Shown here: positions 16,353 through 24,629 of the stretch, piece by piece
How positions within the stretch are numbered: position 1 is the first letter of the stretch
How the letters are laid out: each line of letters opens with the position of its first letter
NCBI GenBank assembly: GCA_017513905.1
Contig: JAFWMR010000010.1
Coordinates: 62,001 to 126,000 of the forward strand
Reading direction: 5' to 3'
From: Candidatus Saccharimonadota bacterium
GTDB lineage: Bacteria; Patescibacteriota; Saccharimonadia; Saccharimonadales; Saccharimonadaceae
DNA length: 64,000 nt
Program-made: the position numbers and the translations under genes
Notes under the pieces: generated by a model
The model's database searches: none
Told to the model about the DNA's origin: nothing
What the model saw: only the letters and a program-made list of their open reading frames with translations

Positions 16353-17183
16353 TTAGCATAAATCCTCCTTCTTCACGCCGTTGAGTAAGATATCGTGTAG
16401 CCTTTCCGGGGTGATCACAATGAACATATGCACATAGCGGTCACCAAAGGTCTGCTTGATCGCGGAAACGATATTTTGCTTCCTTCTCTCGCTCGGTACG
16501 ATCCACATCACCACTGGAAACTTGCCAGTGGCAAGCTGCTCCTTGTTGGTTAAATAGTATTGATGGTAGCGGCGACACTTTTCTATCACAACATGGGTCG
16601 ACTCTGTGTCCAGATCCATTTCTATAAACCATCTGTCCCGGTATTCTCCACACAGGGTTTCTGCGTAAAGGTCAGGTCTTAGAGAAATGGTCTTACCATC
16701 CTTCTGGTATACCCTCCAGCAATCCGGCTCCATCTCCATGCGGTTAATTGACAGCTGCTTTTCCGCTTTACAGATCTCCGAGAATTGAAGATGGCATTCC
16801 GCTACCGCAATGGTGTGCCTGACTGAACTGGTAGTAGGCTCAACGAACCTTCTGCGTTTATCTTCCGGTTCGGTATCAAGCGTCAGTAACCGGTATCCGG
16901 CCTCAGTGAGATGCCAGATCAGTTGCTGTGGGCCATAACAGCCGAGAATGTATTGCTGGGCGAGGTGATCAATCAGGCCGTATGCTTTGAGCCGACGCAG
17001 GATTTTTGTGGTGTGCGTCTTGGAGGCTTGGAGCGAAGCATGTCCGTCTGCAAAGAACATTCGTCTGAGCTGATCGGTCTTGAGTAGCTTGAAGAACAGC
17101 AGAGTTTTGAGGATTCGGCGTTCGACTTCCGTGATGCGCATCTCGATTTCTCCGAGCTGCCGGTTGCTGATCCGAGGGCTCAT
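16353..17183 (-). CDS. Replic_Relax family protein
   Basis: A 276-residue protein resembling the replication-relaxation family (PF13814), DNA-binding proteins of plasmids and conjugative elements thought to help initiate transfer or replication. Residues about 15-100 form a winged helix: EVERRILKTLLFFKLLKTDQL, then KILRRLKAYGLIDH. The rest is a mixed fold with FIEMDLDTES, a catalytic-looking D/E patch, CRRYHQYY and WIVPSERR. GGAGGTACCCC before ATG 17183 is a strong Shine-Dalgarno site. It lies directly downstream of the TraG-like ATPase gene, separated only by a small ORF with which it shares ATGA. A truncated relative lies at 7277-7553. Confidence 0.75.
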   Translation of the reverse strand: MSPRISNRQLGEIEMRITEVERRILKTLLFFKLLKTDQLRRMFFADGHASLQASKTHTTKILRRLKAYGLIDHLAQQYILGCYGPQQLIWHLTEAGYRLLTLDTEPEDKRRRFVEPTTSSVRHTIAVAECHLQFSEICKAEKQLSINRMEMEPDCWRVYQKDGKTISLRPDLYAETLCGEYRDRWFIEMDLDTESTHVVIEKCRRYHQYYLTNKEQLATGKFPVVMWIVPSERRKQNIVSAIKQTFGDRYVHMFIVITPERLHDILLNGVKKEDLC

Positions 17184-17392
17184 GGGGTACCTCCTGGCCT
17201 GGCCGGGTGGCAGATAGAATTATTATTAGCAACAGCTAATAAGTCGCTTCCCATAACTACCCATGTCTGCGTTTCTGTCGGGGATTTCTGCTTAGTGTTC
17301 ATCAAGCGGAGATTCCAACACAGGTTCCGCCAGAGATTCCAAGACAGATTCCTCATATCATCCTGATTTGAGTGAGTGAAGTCGTCGTTCAT
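17180..17392 (-). CDS. Possible small coupled ORF
   Basis: A 70-codon frame. Its ATG (17392) follows the TraG stop after four bases, with GGGAGGGGGAG as ribosome-binding sequence, and its TGA overlaps the ATG of the Replic_Relax gene (ATGA). The peptide is polar with a repeated WNL.RNL.WNL stretch and no recognisable domain. The tight coupling on both sides argues for translation; the low-complexity content argues against an independent function. Confidence 0.4.
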   Translation of the reverse strand: MNDDFTHSNQDDMRNLSWNLWRNLCWNLRLMNTKQKSPTETQTWVVMGSDLLAVANNNSICHPARPGGTP

Positions 17393-17396
17393 AGTC

Positions 17397-19583
17397 TTAA
17401 CTCCCCCTCCCGAGATTCACGTCATTAGGTGGAGTGTCAGCCATAGTAGGCTGATCAGCTGCATCGGCATTACTCTTTTCTCGTACCGCATCATAGAGCT
17501 TGAGAAACTCAGCATCCACTTCCTCAGCTGGTTTACCATAGCGTTTCATGGACTCAGCTTTGAGTTCTGCCGCCATTCGGATCGGAGGATCAGGTGCCTT
17601 AGTCACTCCTTGCATCCACCCTGTCGCTCTCCGGTTCTGCATGATATTGGTATAGACTTGGTACCTCGGTAGCATCATAAAATCATCTGGTGTTAGCTCC
17701 GGGGCGAAGTGAGCGATCTCCTTTGCGTCAGTGCCGTTCAGTCCAAAGATGATTTTGTTCCTGGCATTGGCATCCACCCCGGCTCTGATTTCAGGAGGAA
17801 GCTGCCCGCGGTATTGGTGGGCCAGGGTCATACCAACTCCCAGTCCTCTTGCCTGAGCGAGAGCATCCGCCAGATCTGTCGGCAGTGACAGATAGTCCTG
17901 AAGCTCGTCAATATAAACCGATACCAAATGGCGTTTTTCCGGTGGAAGGTTCGCCCGTGACAAAGCCAGCGTCCATGTCAGGCCCACAATGAGTGAACCA
18001 AGTAGCCTAGCTGACTCACCTCCAATGATTCCACGGTTCAGTGGTACCAGAACGATCTTTCTTTTCTGGAACAACTCCATCAAGTCGAACTTTGGTTTTG
18101 CCTGTCCGAGCACCGCTCTCAGCCCCGGCCGGAATACAAACTGTTGCATCTTATTGAGCACCGGCGCGATGTTAGTATTACGCTCGGATTCCTTCATAGC
18201 CTCATACTGTTGCCAAAAGGGAAGTAGCCCAATGCGATCATGACATTGGCTGACCACCCGGTGACGGAATGCCTCATCCGTGAGCAGCATTGGGAGCCAA
18301 AGTAGTGTGGCTTCCTTTTCTTCGGTTAGGGTCAAAAGTCCGGCAGACAGAATCTGCTGTGTTCTGATACCCCACGACTCGGAGAAGAGTTCTTTCATGA
18401 CGGTGAGGATTGCGTCTGCCACCAACTCTTTTTTGTTGAACCCTTTGAAGGCCAGCGGATTGAACCCTACCGGGCTTGGATCGCTCGGATCAATTACTAC
18501 TACATCTCCCCGGCGTTCCTCTGGGATACGCTCAAGGATATTGGTGACCAGATCAGCTTTCGGGTCGAGCACCAGCACAGAACGTCCAGCCCGGATATCG
18601 GAGAGAATCAAATGTTCCATCACCGTTGATTTACCTGAACCGGTGGGCCCGAGGATAATCGTGTGCTCCAAGGAATCTAAAGGAGAGATGCTGATAGGCT
18701 TCTGTGTACTGTTCAAAGCTCGCGCAAAAGTACGATCCTGATTTGGTTTGTCCGGAGCCTGATACCAGCGCGGCGGTAGCAAACGTTTCGGGTGAAGACC
18801 TGGCACGCCGGGAAGATCATCTTCGCCAGCTGGGAGCATCAGAAACGGCGCGATTTCTTTGACCGACAGTCTCAAATTGATTGTCCATGGAATATGCACT
18901 CCGTCGATATAATACGGTTCCTCAGGTTTAGCTCGGATGTTTACTCCAGCCGATTCGAGCACCCTAAGAGCAGAAACAATCTGATCAACTCTGCCCACCG
19001 CGTTTTTGCCGCTTGCTCCTACCCGGATAATCACTTGGAACATGAATTGATCCAGTTTTTCCTTCGCGGAACGGACACTGTCAGAGGTCGCTTCGCGGAT
19101 GCCGAACAGGGCCAGATCCAGCCATGATTCGTGCGGATCTTGTAATTTATGAGGCGTCGGGCTGGGAGAAAATCCTCTGCCGAGTACCACCTGAATAACG
19201 GACTCCTCGCCTGTCCGGGTTGCAGCCAGTGCCGCCAATCCGGAACGGATCACGCTACCAGTTACATCGATATTGAGGGAAAGAATGGGTTTGCTGACCG
19301 TAAGATACCGTGCTTCATCCATCGGTTTACGATTCGGTTTCTCGCATTCGAGGAACTCAATGCTGCCGTGAGCGGCAAATACTTCACGGAGCTTGCTGCT
19401 GTATTCCGGAGCAATACCTACCTTATAGTTCACTTGCCCGTCACGGCTTCTGACTTCCATAACCATATAGCCTCGCGGTGTCAAGCTCCCAATATGGGAA
19501 AGCAGAGCGTATATGTCTTCCAGCTCAAACGGTCGTTCCCAATTCATCTCATACCAAGAGAAATCTCTACTGGGTTTCTTCAT
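17397..19583 (-). CDS. TraG/VirD4-like conjugative ATPase
   Basis: A 728-residue ATPase. ATG 19583 is chosen because GGAGGT lies just upstream of it; a longer start at 19595 would fall in that site. Walker A is GPTGSGKST (about 311-319), the DPKADL strand follows, and Walker B is YIDELQDY (about 559). The C-terminal FGLNGTDAKEIA and YTNIMQN.RA stretches fit the type IV secretion coupling-protein/HerA-FtsK superfamily. There is no N-terminal membrane helix, unlike VirD4. The 64-residue two-helix membrane protein encoded just upstream may supply the anchor. It would pump DNA during transfer. No relaxase or VirB4 gene is visible in the window. Confidence 0.8.
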   Translation of the reverse strand: MKKPSRDFSWYEMNWERPFELEDIYALLSHIGSLTPRGYMVMEVRSRDGQVNYKVGIAPEYSSKLREVFAAHGSIEFLECEKPNRKPMDEARYLTVSKPILSLNIDVTGSVIRSGLAALAATRTGEESVIQVVLGRGFSPSPTPHKLQDPHESWLDLALFGIREATSDSVRSAKEKLDQFMFQVIIRVGASGKNAVGRVDQIVSALRVLESAGVNIRAKPEEPYYIDGVHIPWTINLRLSVKEIAPFLMLPAGEDDLPGVPGLHPKRLLPPRWYQAPDKPNQDRTFARALNSTQKPISISPLDSLEHTIILGPTGSGKSTVMEHLILSDIRAGRSVLVLDPKADLVTNILERIPEERRGDVVVIDPSDPSPVGFNPLAFKGFNKKELVADAILTVMKELFSESWGIRTQQILSAGLLTLTEEKEATLLWLPMLLTDEAFRHRVVSQCHDRIGLLPFWQQYEAMKESERNTNIAPVLNKMQQFVFRPGLRAVLGQAKPKFDLMELFQKRKIVLVPLNRGIIGGESARLLGSLIVGLTWTLALSRANLPPEKRHLVSVYIDELQDYLSLPTDLADALAQARGLGVGMTLAHQYRGQLPPEIRAGVDANARNKIIFGLNGTDAKEIAHFAPELTPDDFMMLPRYQVYTNIMQNRRATGWMQGVTKAPDPPIRMAAELKAESMKRYGKPAEEVDAEFLKLYDAVREKSNADAADQPTMADTPPNDVNLGRGS

Positions 19584-19595
19584 GGCGACCTCCAA

Positions 19596-19790
19596 TCAGA
19601 ATTTGCTTCCTTTATAGTATTTGTGAACCCGGATGACGACGACAATCACTCCGGTGATGACAGAAAGCAGAATTAACCAACCCCAAACACTCTGGATCAT
19701 GCACACCCCCGTCCGCACTAGCCAAGCGGCTAGTGCGAAGAGAGCGGCAGATTCAAGGATTTTTTGGAAGAAGGATTTTTGCGGGATCAT
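19596..19790 (-). CDS. Small two-helix membrane protein
   Basis: A 64-residue protein with a hydrophobic helix at about 12-30 and another at about 33-54, ending in a short basic tail (HKYYKGSKF). Its ATG overlaps the stop of the methylase gene upstream (ATGA), with GGAGATGAG as ribosome-binding site, and the ATPase gene follows 12 bases after its stop. Position and topology suggest a membrane partner of the soluble TraG-like ATPase; that is inference. Confidence 0.65.
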   Translation of the reverse strand: MIPQKSFFQKILESAALFALAAWLVRTGVCMIQSVWGWLILLSVITGVIVVVIRVHKYYKGSKF

Positions 19791-20443
19791 TGTGGCTCAT
19801 CTCCTTCAAGGTCGTTTTTCTTAGCCAGCTTTATTGCCTTACTGTAGTTACCAACCGGATAGCCAGGAATGAAGATGTCACTGCCACCCTCGGCCTCCAG
19901 GCCCCAAATCCGCCAGCCTTTATTGGTCGGGCGTTTACGAGCGAACAGTTCGACATAGGAGCGATTCTTATATAGCCGTTCAATGATGGCATACATTTCT
20001 TCCGGCTTTTTGCTGTGTTCCTGGCGGGGAAGAAACTCCCAGTTCGGTTGTGCCCGGAAATCCACTGGCATCTTCCCCTTAACTCCGAGCAGAAGCGTTT
20101 CCGAAGCGTTCCTGAGGTACTGGCCGAGGCCCATTTGGGATTTGACCCAGTAGAACGGACTCCGATAAGAAAATCCCCAGCTTTTGAGCACATCCAGCCC
20201 TTCCTGCAGCAGGCCATTCGTCACCCACAGGAAACAGGCAGCGTCTTCGTTACACAGATCAGCGACAGGCATGGCTTTGATCCTATTGAGCGTCATCAAT
20301 TCATAGTGCTGGCTGGCTCCGAAATGGCCTTTCTGATTAATGTCCCAGGGCGGATCAGCGTAGATCACATCAGCTTTGGGCTGATTGACGGCCACAAGGT
20401 TCTCCTCAGGGTTGATACTGTTTTGTATTCTATTGTGTTTCAT
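19787..20443 (-). CDS. MT-A70 family adenine-N6 methyltransferase
   Basis: A 218-residue protein with the catalytic DPPW motif at residues 30-33 (IYADPPW), then CFLWVTN, YWVKSQMGLGQYLR and ETLLLGVKGK. These are characteristic of MT-A70-like DNA or RNA adenine methylases. SAM-binding residues of the beta-class order are expected near the SRPHSKKPEEMY-like C-terminal segment (EHSKKPEEMYAIIE). Such orphan methylases are common in phages and conjugative elements, where they modify the element's DNA against restriction. AAGGACAAGG lies upstream of ATG 20443, and a TTGACA-containing palindrome (20489-20503) sits at promoter distance. It heads the methylase / membrane protein / ATPase / Replic_Relax run. 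Confidence 0.85.
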   Translation of the reverse strand: MKHNRIQNSINPEENLVAVNQPKADVIYADPPWDINQKGHFGASQHYELMTLNRIKAMPVADLCNEDAACFLWVTNGLLQEGLDVLKSWGFSYRSPFYWVKSQMGLGQYLRNASETLLLGVKGKMPVDFRAQPNWEFLPRQEHSKKPEEMYAIIERLYKNRSYVELFARKRPTNKGWRIWGLEAEGGSDIFIPGYPVGNYSKAIKLAKKNDLEGDEPQ

Positions 20444-20488
20444 GGAAATGTACCTTGTCCTTTCTGCGATTGGTATATCGCGGTATTA

Positions 20489-20503
20489 TTGACAACTTGT
20501 CAA
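20489..20503 (-). promoter_or_regulatory. Palindromic -35 region upstream of the methylase gene
   Basis: TTGACAACTTGTCAA is a perfect inverted repeat containing TTGACA. On the minus strand GATATA follows 18 bases later as a possible -10 box. A regulator binding the palindrome would cover the -35 box. Confidence 0.5.
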
Positions 20504-20550
20504 AATCATATCAGAGTATGAATCATTCGAAAGCTTTCGGTCGGCGATTT

Positions 20551-20567
20551 GGCGGGAGATTCCCGCC
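20551..20567. promoter_or_regulatory. GGCGGGA-N3-TCCCGCC palindrome, copy 1
   Basis: A perfect 7-bp inverted repeat with spacer GAT. It lies about 108 bases upstream of the methylase start. Identical arms occur at 22325-22341 and 38722-38738. It is a candidate operator; no T-run follows, so it is not an obvious terminator. Confidence 0.55.
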
Positions 20568-20601
20568 ATTTTACAAAACTCGCGTTCACCTATAGAGGCG
20601 A

Positions 20602-21015
20602 TTACTCTCGGTACCGCTCTTTAACCCGGCGATAGATTTCCCCCATTGAAGGGGAATCGTCATACATGGCATCCAGAATGTCTTCATGGGTAGCTAAGCA
20701 TTCTGCCATGGAGTCTTTGCACATGCGCTCAGTATGTCTTTTGTCGGATTTCATGATCCATTTCCGGCGGCGGCGCGATATAAATGGTAAGAAGATTCTC
20801 CACTTACGTCTACGCCTACGATGGACTGCTTGCTTCCTCCTGCGCCTTTCTTCTTCTTGATCCTCGTCTAGCGGTTCGGCGAAAAACAAGTCAAAGAATC
20901 CTTCAAAGAAATCGCAGATACCATCCCAACACACCACGAGGAAAGTCATCAGACCGAGGCCACCTAATCCTATCAGCCAGTACGTCCAGAATGTCCTATG
21001 TGCATTTTCAATCAT
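20602..21015 (-). CDS. Small membrane protein with arginine-rich loop
   Basis: A 137-residue protein from ATG 21015, placed after GGAGGTGACC; the longer start at 21030 would overlap that site. One or two hydrophobic segments (about 10-42) end in an acidic aromatic stretch (DFFEGFFDLFFAE). A very basic stretch follows (about 60-90, RRRRRKWR and SRRRRKW), then a charged C-terminal domain. I do not recognise the family. The basic patch next to a membrane segment could bind DNA or a partner. It is the second gene of a two-gene run with 21021-21365. Confidence 0.55.
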   Translation of the reverse strand: MIENAHRTFWTYWLIGLGGLGLMTFLVVCWDGICDFFEGFFDLFFAEPLDEDQEEERRRRKQAVHRRRRRKWRIFLPFISRRRRKWIMKSDKRHTERMCKDSMAECLATHEDILDAMYDDSPSMGEIYRRVKERYRE

Positions 21016-21020
21016 ACTGG

Positions 21021-21365
21021 TCACCTCCAATATGGATCGTAGTCATCCAGGATCAGTCGGCGGATATACTCCGCATTAGCTTCCGCCAAAGAGCATAAGT
21101 TGGCCGCAGCATGAGGACGTGGATTGCGACAAATGCCCGCTGTAACTACATCCTCCAACTGAGTTTGGCAGAGTGTACCGACCATTACCACCTTCTGATG
21201 ATTGGCGAGCCGAATGGCGCGTATCATTGCGGTGGTGGCTTCATAATCCGAACAGCGTCTGACCCGTTTTTGTGATGGAGTGGAAAGAGCAGTTTCGTCG
21301 AACTGGGGAATGTAGTTTGTCATCTCTTTTTCGGTCTCTTCGTTCCAGATTCGTTGCCTGTTCAT
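21021..21365 (-). CDS. Small hypothetical protein
   Basis: A 114-residue soluble protein from ATG 21365, which follows GAAGGTGCAATCG; the frame opens earlier at 21419 but passes through a terminator hairpin. Residues about 45-114 include AMIRAIRLANHQKVVMVGTLC, then AHAAANLC-like and EANAEYIRRLILDD stretches with three Cys residues. I do not recognise the family. It lies five bases ahead of the small membrane protein gene, so the two are probably co-transcribed. Confidence 0.55.
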   Translation of the reverse strand: MNRQRIWNEETEKEMTNYIPQFDETALSTPSQKRVRRCSDYEATTAMIRAIRLANHQKVVMVGTLCQTQLEDVVTAGICRNPRPHAAANLCSLAEANAEYIRRLILDDYDPYWR

Positions 21366-21390
21366 CGATTGCACCTTCTTTCTAACTTGA

Positions 21391-21480
21391 GAGAAGAAAA
21401 AGACGGCTAGAAAGTGCATGAGGGGGATGCACCTTCTGCCGTCTCGCGGGTTACCGGAGGAGTTGGTTCCTTGCTCCTCC
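21391..21480 (-). terminator. Strong minus-strand terminator or attenuator ahead of the 21365 gene
   Basis: AGACGGC (21401-21407) pairs with GCCGTCT (21438-21444), AGAA with TTCT, and GTGCAT with ATGCAC. That is about 17 bp in one stem, followed on the minus strand by TTTTCTTCTC. Just upstream, GGAGGAG (21456-21462) pairs with CTCCTCC (21474-21480). The hairpin sits between a gene's 3' end and the next gene's ribosome-binding site, so it may attenuate read-through. Confidence 0.6.
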
Positions 21481-21554
21481 TTTCGGTGATAAGTCTATCA
21501 CAACCGATGATATCAGTCTAATGGACATATGTTGTACATGTGTTGTCGGATACT

Positions 21555-22271
21555 TTAGCCTTCTTCTTGCTGAAGAAACGGTGACATAGCATCTTCGATT
21601 TCTTGAACTCTGCTTTTTCCTATGAATCCAATTAGATTGATCAGCTTTTTGCAATCATCTACATTTTGCAAAGCGAACCCGCGTTTACTCCATAAAATCA
21701 GCACGATCCTTAAACAAACAGCAAACCATCCGAACAGGAATTCTTTTATATCTGGACTATATGAGTTCCACTCTTCGGCAATCAGCGGATAGAAGCCATG
21801 CAGCGCAGTTGCCCAGAATTCTTCATTGAACCTTCTCAGCGCAAAGTTCAGCCTGATTCCAGCTGAATTATCTGCTTTTTCTTGGTCTTGTGCCAGGAAG
21901 CTAAACAGTTTTGTGATCGCCACATCATAAGAAAACCCTCTGAATGCCCCGATTGCATTTGTGTCTATATCCTTTATAATCTGCGCTTTTGTTAAGACGA
22001 TCATTCCATTCATGGTGGAGTAGTTCCGTTCAAACGTGCTCTCCAGTAATCCTATGCTTCTATAAAGGTACGCTGTGTTCTCAGGAATATAATCATCGTT
22101 GCCGGAAGATTCCATATCGTATAGCATTATGGCTAATAATCTGTCCAGTATAGTTAGATTCGTTTTTTGTGTTCTGACAGTTTGTTTTATAGCCTCCTCT
22201 TGCTGTAGTAGTTTATTAAGGCGTGTTTCCCATGTTGGGATGTAATTGTTTTCTTCTTCCTGATCTTTCAT
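21555..22271 (-). CDS. Hypothetical helical protein
   Basis: A 238-residue protein from ATG 22271 (MKDQEEENN); the open frame extends to 22343 but crosses the palindrome at 22325 and an unlikely leader. The N-terminal 60 residues are charged and coiled-coil-like (NKLLQQEEAIKQTVRTQK). About 160-190 contains a hydrophobic stretch (FLFGWFAVCLRIVLILW) that could be a membrane helix. The rest is helical and amphipathic. I do not recognise the family. It is divergent from the 22383 gene, and the shared intergenic region holds a GGCGGGA palindrome. Confidence 0.5.
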   Translation of the reverse strand: MKDQEEENNYIPTWETRLNKLLQQEEAIKQTVRTQKTNLTILDRLLAIMLYDMESSGNDDYIPENTAYLYRSIGLLESTFERNYSTMNGMIVLTKAQIIKDIDTNAIGAFRGFSYDVAITKLFSFLAQDQEKADNSAGIRLNFALRRFNEEFWATALHGFYPLIAEEWNSYSPDIKEFLFGWFAVCLRIVLILWSKRGFALQNVDDCKKLINLIGFIGKSRVQEIEDAMSPFLQQEEG

Positions 22272-22324
22272 ATTTCTTATGGTATTAGAACAATAGAGAA
22301 AGCGGGGAACGACTTTCAGAAATT

Positions 22325-22341
22325 GGCGGGAATATCCCGCC
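22325..22341. promoter_or_regulatory. GGCGGGA-N3-TCCCGCC palindrome, copy 2
   Basis: A perfect 7-bp inverted repeat with spacer ATA, centred between the divergent genes that start at 22271 (minus) and 22383 (plus). This is the classical place for the operator of a divergently encoded regulator. Confidence 0.6.
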
Positions 22342-22382
22342 AAAATGAATAACTCATTATTCTTCTATCTGTTCTTTCCATT

Positions 22383-23051
22383 ATGATAAAACCAAACGAG
22401 AAAACTATTATGTTCAAATACAAAGCTAACTCAAACAAAAAAATAAGTGACAAAAAGAATCCGATGGTGGATTCACAGTATTGCTATTACCAATCGTTCG
22501 GAAGAGTCATCGTCGGATTGGAAAAAGCCTTGGAACTTCATCAAGGAAGAATCGAATACGTTACAGATGAGGACATTTTAGAATACTCCGGTACTGATCC
22601 GGAAGAATATGATCGTTTGTTCAAAAGTCCAGAAAGGATCCTCCGTGATGTTCGTGAAGAGATTTATCAAATGATGTCCGATGCGGCTATTATGCCTGAA
22701 GGATCGTCGAGGGAAGATCGATTATCCTTTGCTTTTCGGTTCCTACAGAAAAACTGTCCAATGGTCAGAGTCCTGCAAAAAGTGAATGATCATCATATAT
22801 GGAGAATGAGCCTCAGAAAAGTCGTTGCGAATACCGCAACGGATTGGCCTCCGGTCAATACTCCGGCATGGGAATACCTATATGCAAATTTCTGTTGTCA
22901 ATTCGCCCTAATTATGGAAAAGTGGGAAACTGCTAACTTCTCCGATTCTCGCCTGAAAGACTGTGTTCGGCTCGCTGATGTTTGGCTGAGTGCAGACGGT
23001 ATGCTAGGAGATACTTCAGAAAGCCTACTGGATGATTGGACAGAATCATAA
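22383..23051 (+). CDS. Possible TetR-like regulator
   Basis: A 222-residue soluble protein. Residues about 35-90 (ALELHQGRIEYVTDEDILEYSGTDPEEYDRLFKSPERILRDV) follow the spacing of a TetR helix-turn-helix, which usually reads as a T..DIA..AGVS...FY.YF.SKE.LL pattern. The match is weak and the recognition helix is atypical. The helical C-terminal part would be the ligand and dimer domain. It is encoded divergently from 21555-22271 with a palindrome between them, which supports a regulatory role. An ATG at 22410 after GAGAAAACT is an alternative start. The end of the gene overlaps the promoter region of the fourth secreted protein. Confidence 0.45.
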   Translation: MIKPNEKTIMFKYKANSNKKISDKKNPMVDSQYCYYQSFGRVIVGLEKALELHQGRIEYVTDEDILEYSGTDPEEYDRLFKSPERILRDVREEIYQMMSDAAIMPEGSSREDRLSFAFRFLQKNCPMVRVLQKVNDHHIWRMSLRKVVANTATDWPPVNTPAWEYLYANFCCQFALIMEKWETANFSDSRLKDCVRLADVWLSADGMLGDTSESLLDDWTES

Positions 23052-23079
23052 AAAAGCTCTTGTTTTTAGAAAAGTGTGT

Positions 23080-23100
23080 TATACTAAGCATAAGTAGAGT
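23080..23100 (+). promoter_or_regulatory. Conserved promoter-leader element, copy 3
   Basis: The 21-base element of the secreted-protein family, preceded by TGT (extended -10). GAGAGGTCATAA at 23124-23135 precedes the ATG at 23144. It shows that this gene inside the island shares regulation with the three paralogues on the left. Confidence 0.7.
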
Positions 23101-23143
23101 TGTAATCAATACAAAAAATAATCGAGAGGTCATAAAACTCACT

Positions 23144-24571
23144 ATGCATAGTTATAAAAAAACTTTTCTTGGAGGAGGGCTGTTGAGTCTTACTCTTCTT
23201 TCTGGCGCAGTTCTTTCTGCTCCCAAAGCCAATGCCGATACATCTGCCACAATAGATCTCACAGTTAATGTTCCTGCTGCTTGTTCTCTCACTCCAGCCA
23301 ATACTAGTCTAACTAAGACCATTAATCCTGGTACTTCAGAAACTATCGGAACCGCTAATCTCAAAGCTGTTTGTAATGACCCAAATGGTTTTGCTATTTA
23401 TGCTGTAGGCTATACCAATGAAGAATATGGTAATAACTATCTCACTACTACTCTTGGTGAAGACTATAAGATTGCTACAGGTAATGTAGCTTCTCCTTCT
23501 ACTTCACAATGGAATATGACTATTGGTATTGATTCTACTATTGCTAATAACCATGTAGCTACTATAGAAAACCAATTTGAAGAAGTTCATGAAGTACCAG
23601 AAACATATACCAAAATAGCCTCTCTTAACTCCACTACCGATCAATCTATTGGTGCTAACCTCACTTCAACCTTCAATGCTTATATTGCTCCAAATCAAGC
23701 TGCTGGTACTTATGAGGGGAAGGTTAAATTTATGTTGGTGCATCCGAGTACTGAAGCCCCAGATACTACACCACTTGGCTTAGCTTATGCAAGCAGAAAC
23801 AAAACTAAAGTTAATGGTTACTACTCAATGCAAGATATGTCTTCTGACATTTGCGGTGCTTTGTCTATTGGTGATGAAGGAAGCTTAATCGATACTCGCG
23901 ACAATACTGTTTACCCTATTGCTAAGCTTGCCGATGGAAAGTGCTGGATGACGAAGAATTTAGGACTAAATCTTAGCCAAGCAAATATAACCAAAGAAAA
24001 CACGAATAATCCATCTGAAGCTCTCATGGCGGCAATAGATAGCAAAACGATTCCGGAACCAAATACTGGGAGTTGGTGCTCAAGTGACATCTCAGACTGC
24101 CAAGACAGAGTAAACTATAACCCTCCATATTATAACTGGTATACAGCCACTGCCGGCCACGGTCTCACGTCACTCAATAATACTACGCCGGTATCCGGCG
24201 ATATCTGCCCAAGCGGTTGGCGTTTACCTACGAGCGATTACTACCTAAACCAACCAAATAACGAATACGGTCAGTTAGCCAGTGTATTAGTCGGGCATCT
24301 GCCAGAAAGCGGATACAGTTCATATAGTGACTCTGAGGGGATTGCCGTATCTATTCTTCTTCGAGAGCAGCCAAATAATTTTTCGTTTGATGGGTATTAT
24401 GTTTACGGAAGGATAGAACAGTCTGGAACGACGGGGGCTTATTGGACATCTAGTGCATATGGCGCCTCCCGTGCTCTCTCCTTGTGGTTTACAAGCAATT
24501 ATGTTCAGCCTGGTACTGGTTATTATAGTATGAAATACTACGGCATCCCGATGAGATGTTTGGCAGAATAA
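23144..24571 (+). CDS. Secreted protein with one FISUMP domain
   Basis: A 475-residue protein from ATG 23144, 13 bases after GAGAGGT, as in its paralogues; an ATG at 23036 lies upstream of the promoter and is excluded. The signal peptide ends ANA near residue 31. The N-terminal family module runs to about 205 and ends KVKFMLVHPS. A single FISUMP domain covers about 225-475 (DTRDNTVYPIAKLADGKCWMTKNLGL, then YYNWYTATAG, GDICPSGWRLP, GAYWTSS, MRCLAE). There is no membrane anchor. It lies inside the mobile island although its nearest relatives flank the island, and the DUF2779 gene follows it as a fragment of that gene follows the first paralogue. Confidence 0.85.
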   Translation: MHSYKKTFLGGGLLSLTLLSGAVLSAPKANADTSATIDLTVNVPAACSLTPANTSLTKTINPGTSETIGTANLKAVCNDPNGFAIYAVGYTNEEYGNNYLTTTLGEDYKIATGNVASPSTSQWNMTIGIDSTIANNHVATIENQFEEVHEVPETYTKIASLNSTTDQSIGANLTSTFNAYIAPNQAAGTYEGKVKFMLVHPSTEAPDTTPLGLAYASRNKTKVNGYYSMQDMSSDICGALSIGDEGSLIDTRDNTVYPIAKLADGKCWMTKNLGLNLSQANITKENTNNPSEALMAAIDSKTIPEPNTGSWCSSDISDCQDRVNYNPPYYNWYTATAGHGLTSLNNTTPVSGDICPSGWRLPTSDYYLNQPNNEYGQLASVLVGHLPESGYSSYSDSEGIAVSILLREQPNNFSFDGYYVYGRIEQSGTTGAYWTSSAYGASRALSLWFTSNYVQPGTGYYSMKYYGIPMRCLAE

Positions 24572-24629
24572 ATAATTATGGGTCGATAGCCATAACGCTG
24601 TTGATTTTTATCTTTTGCTTTCAGGAAAC

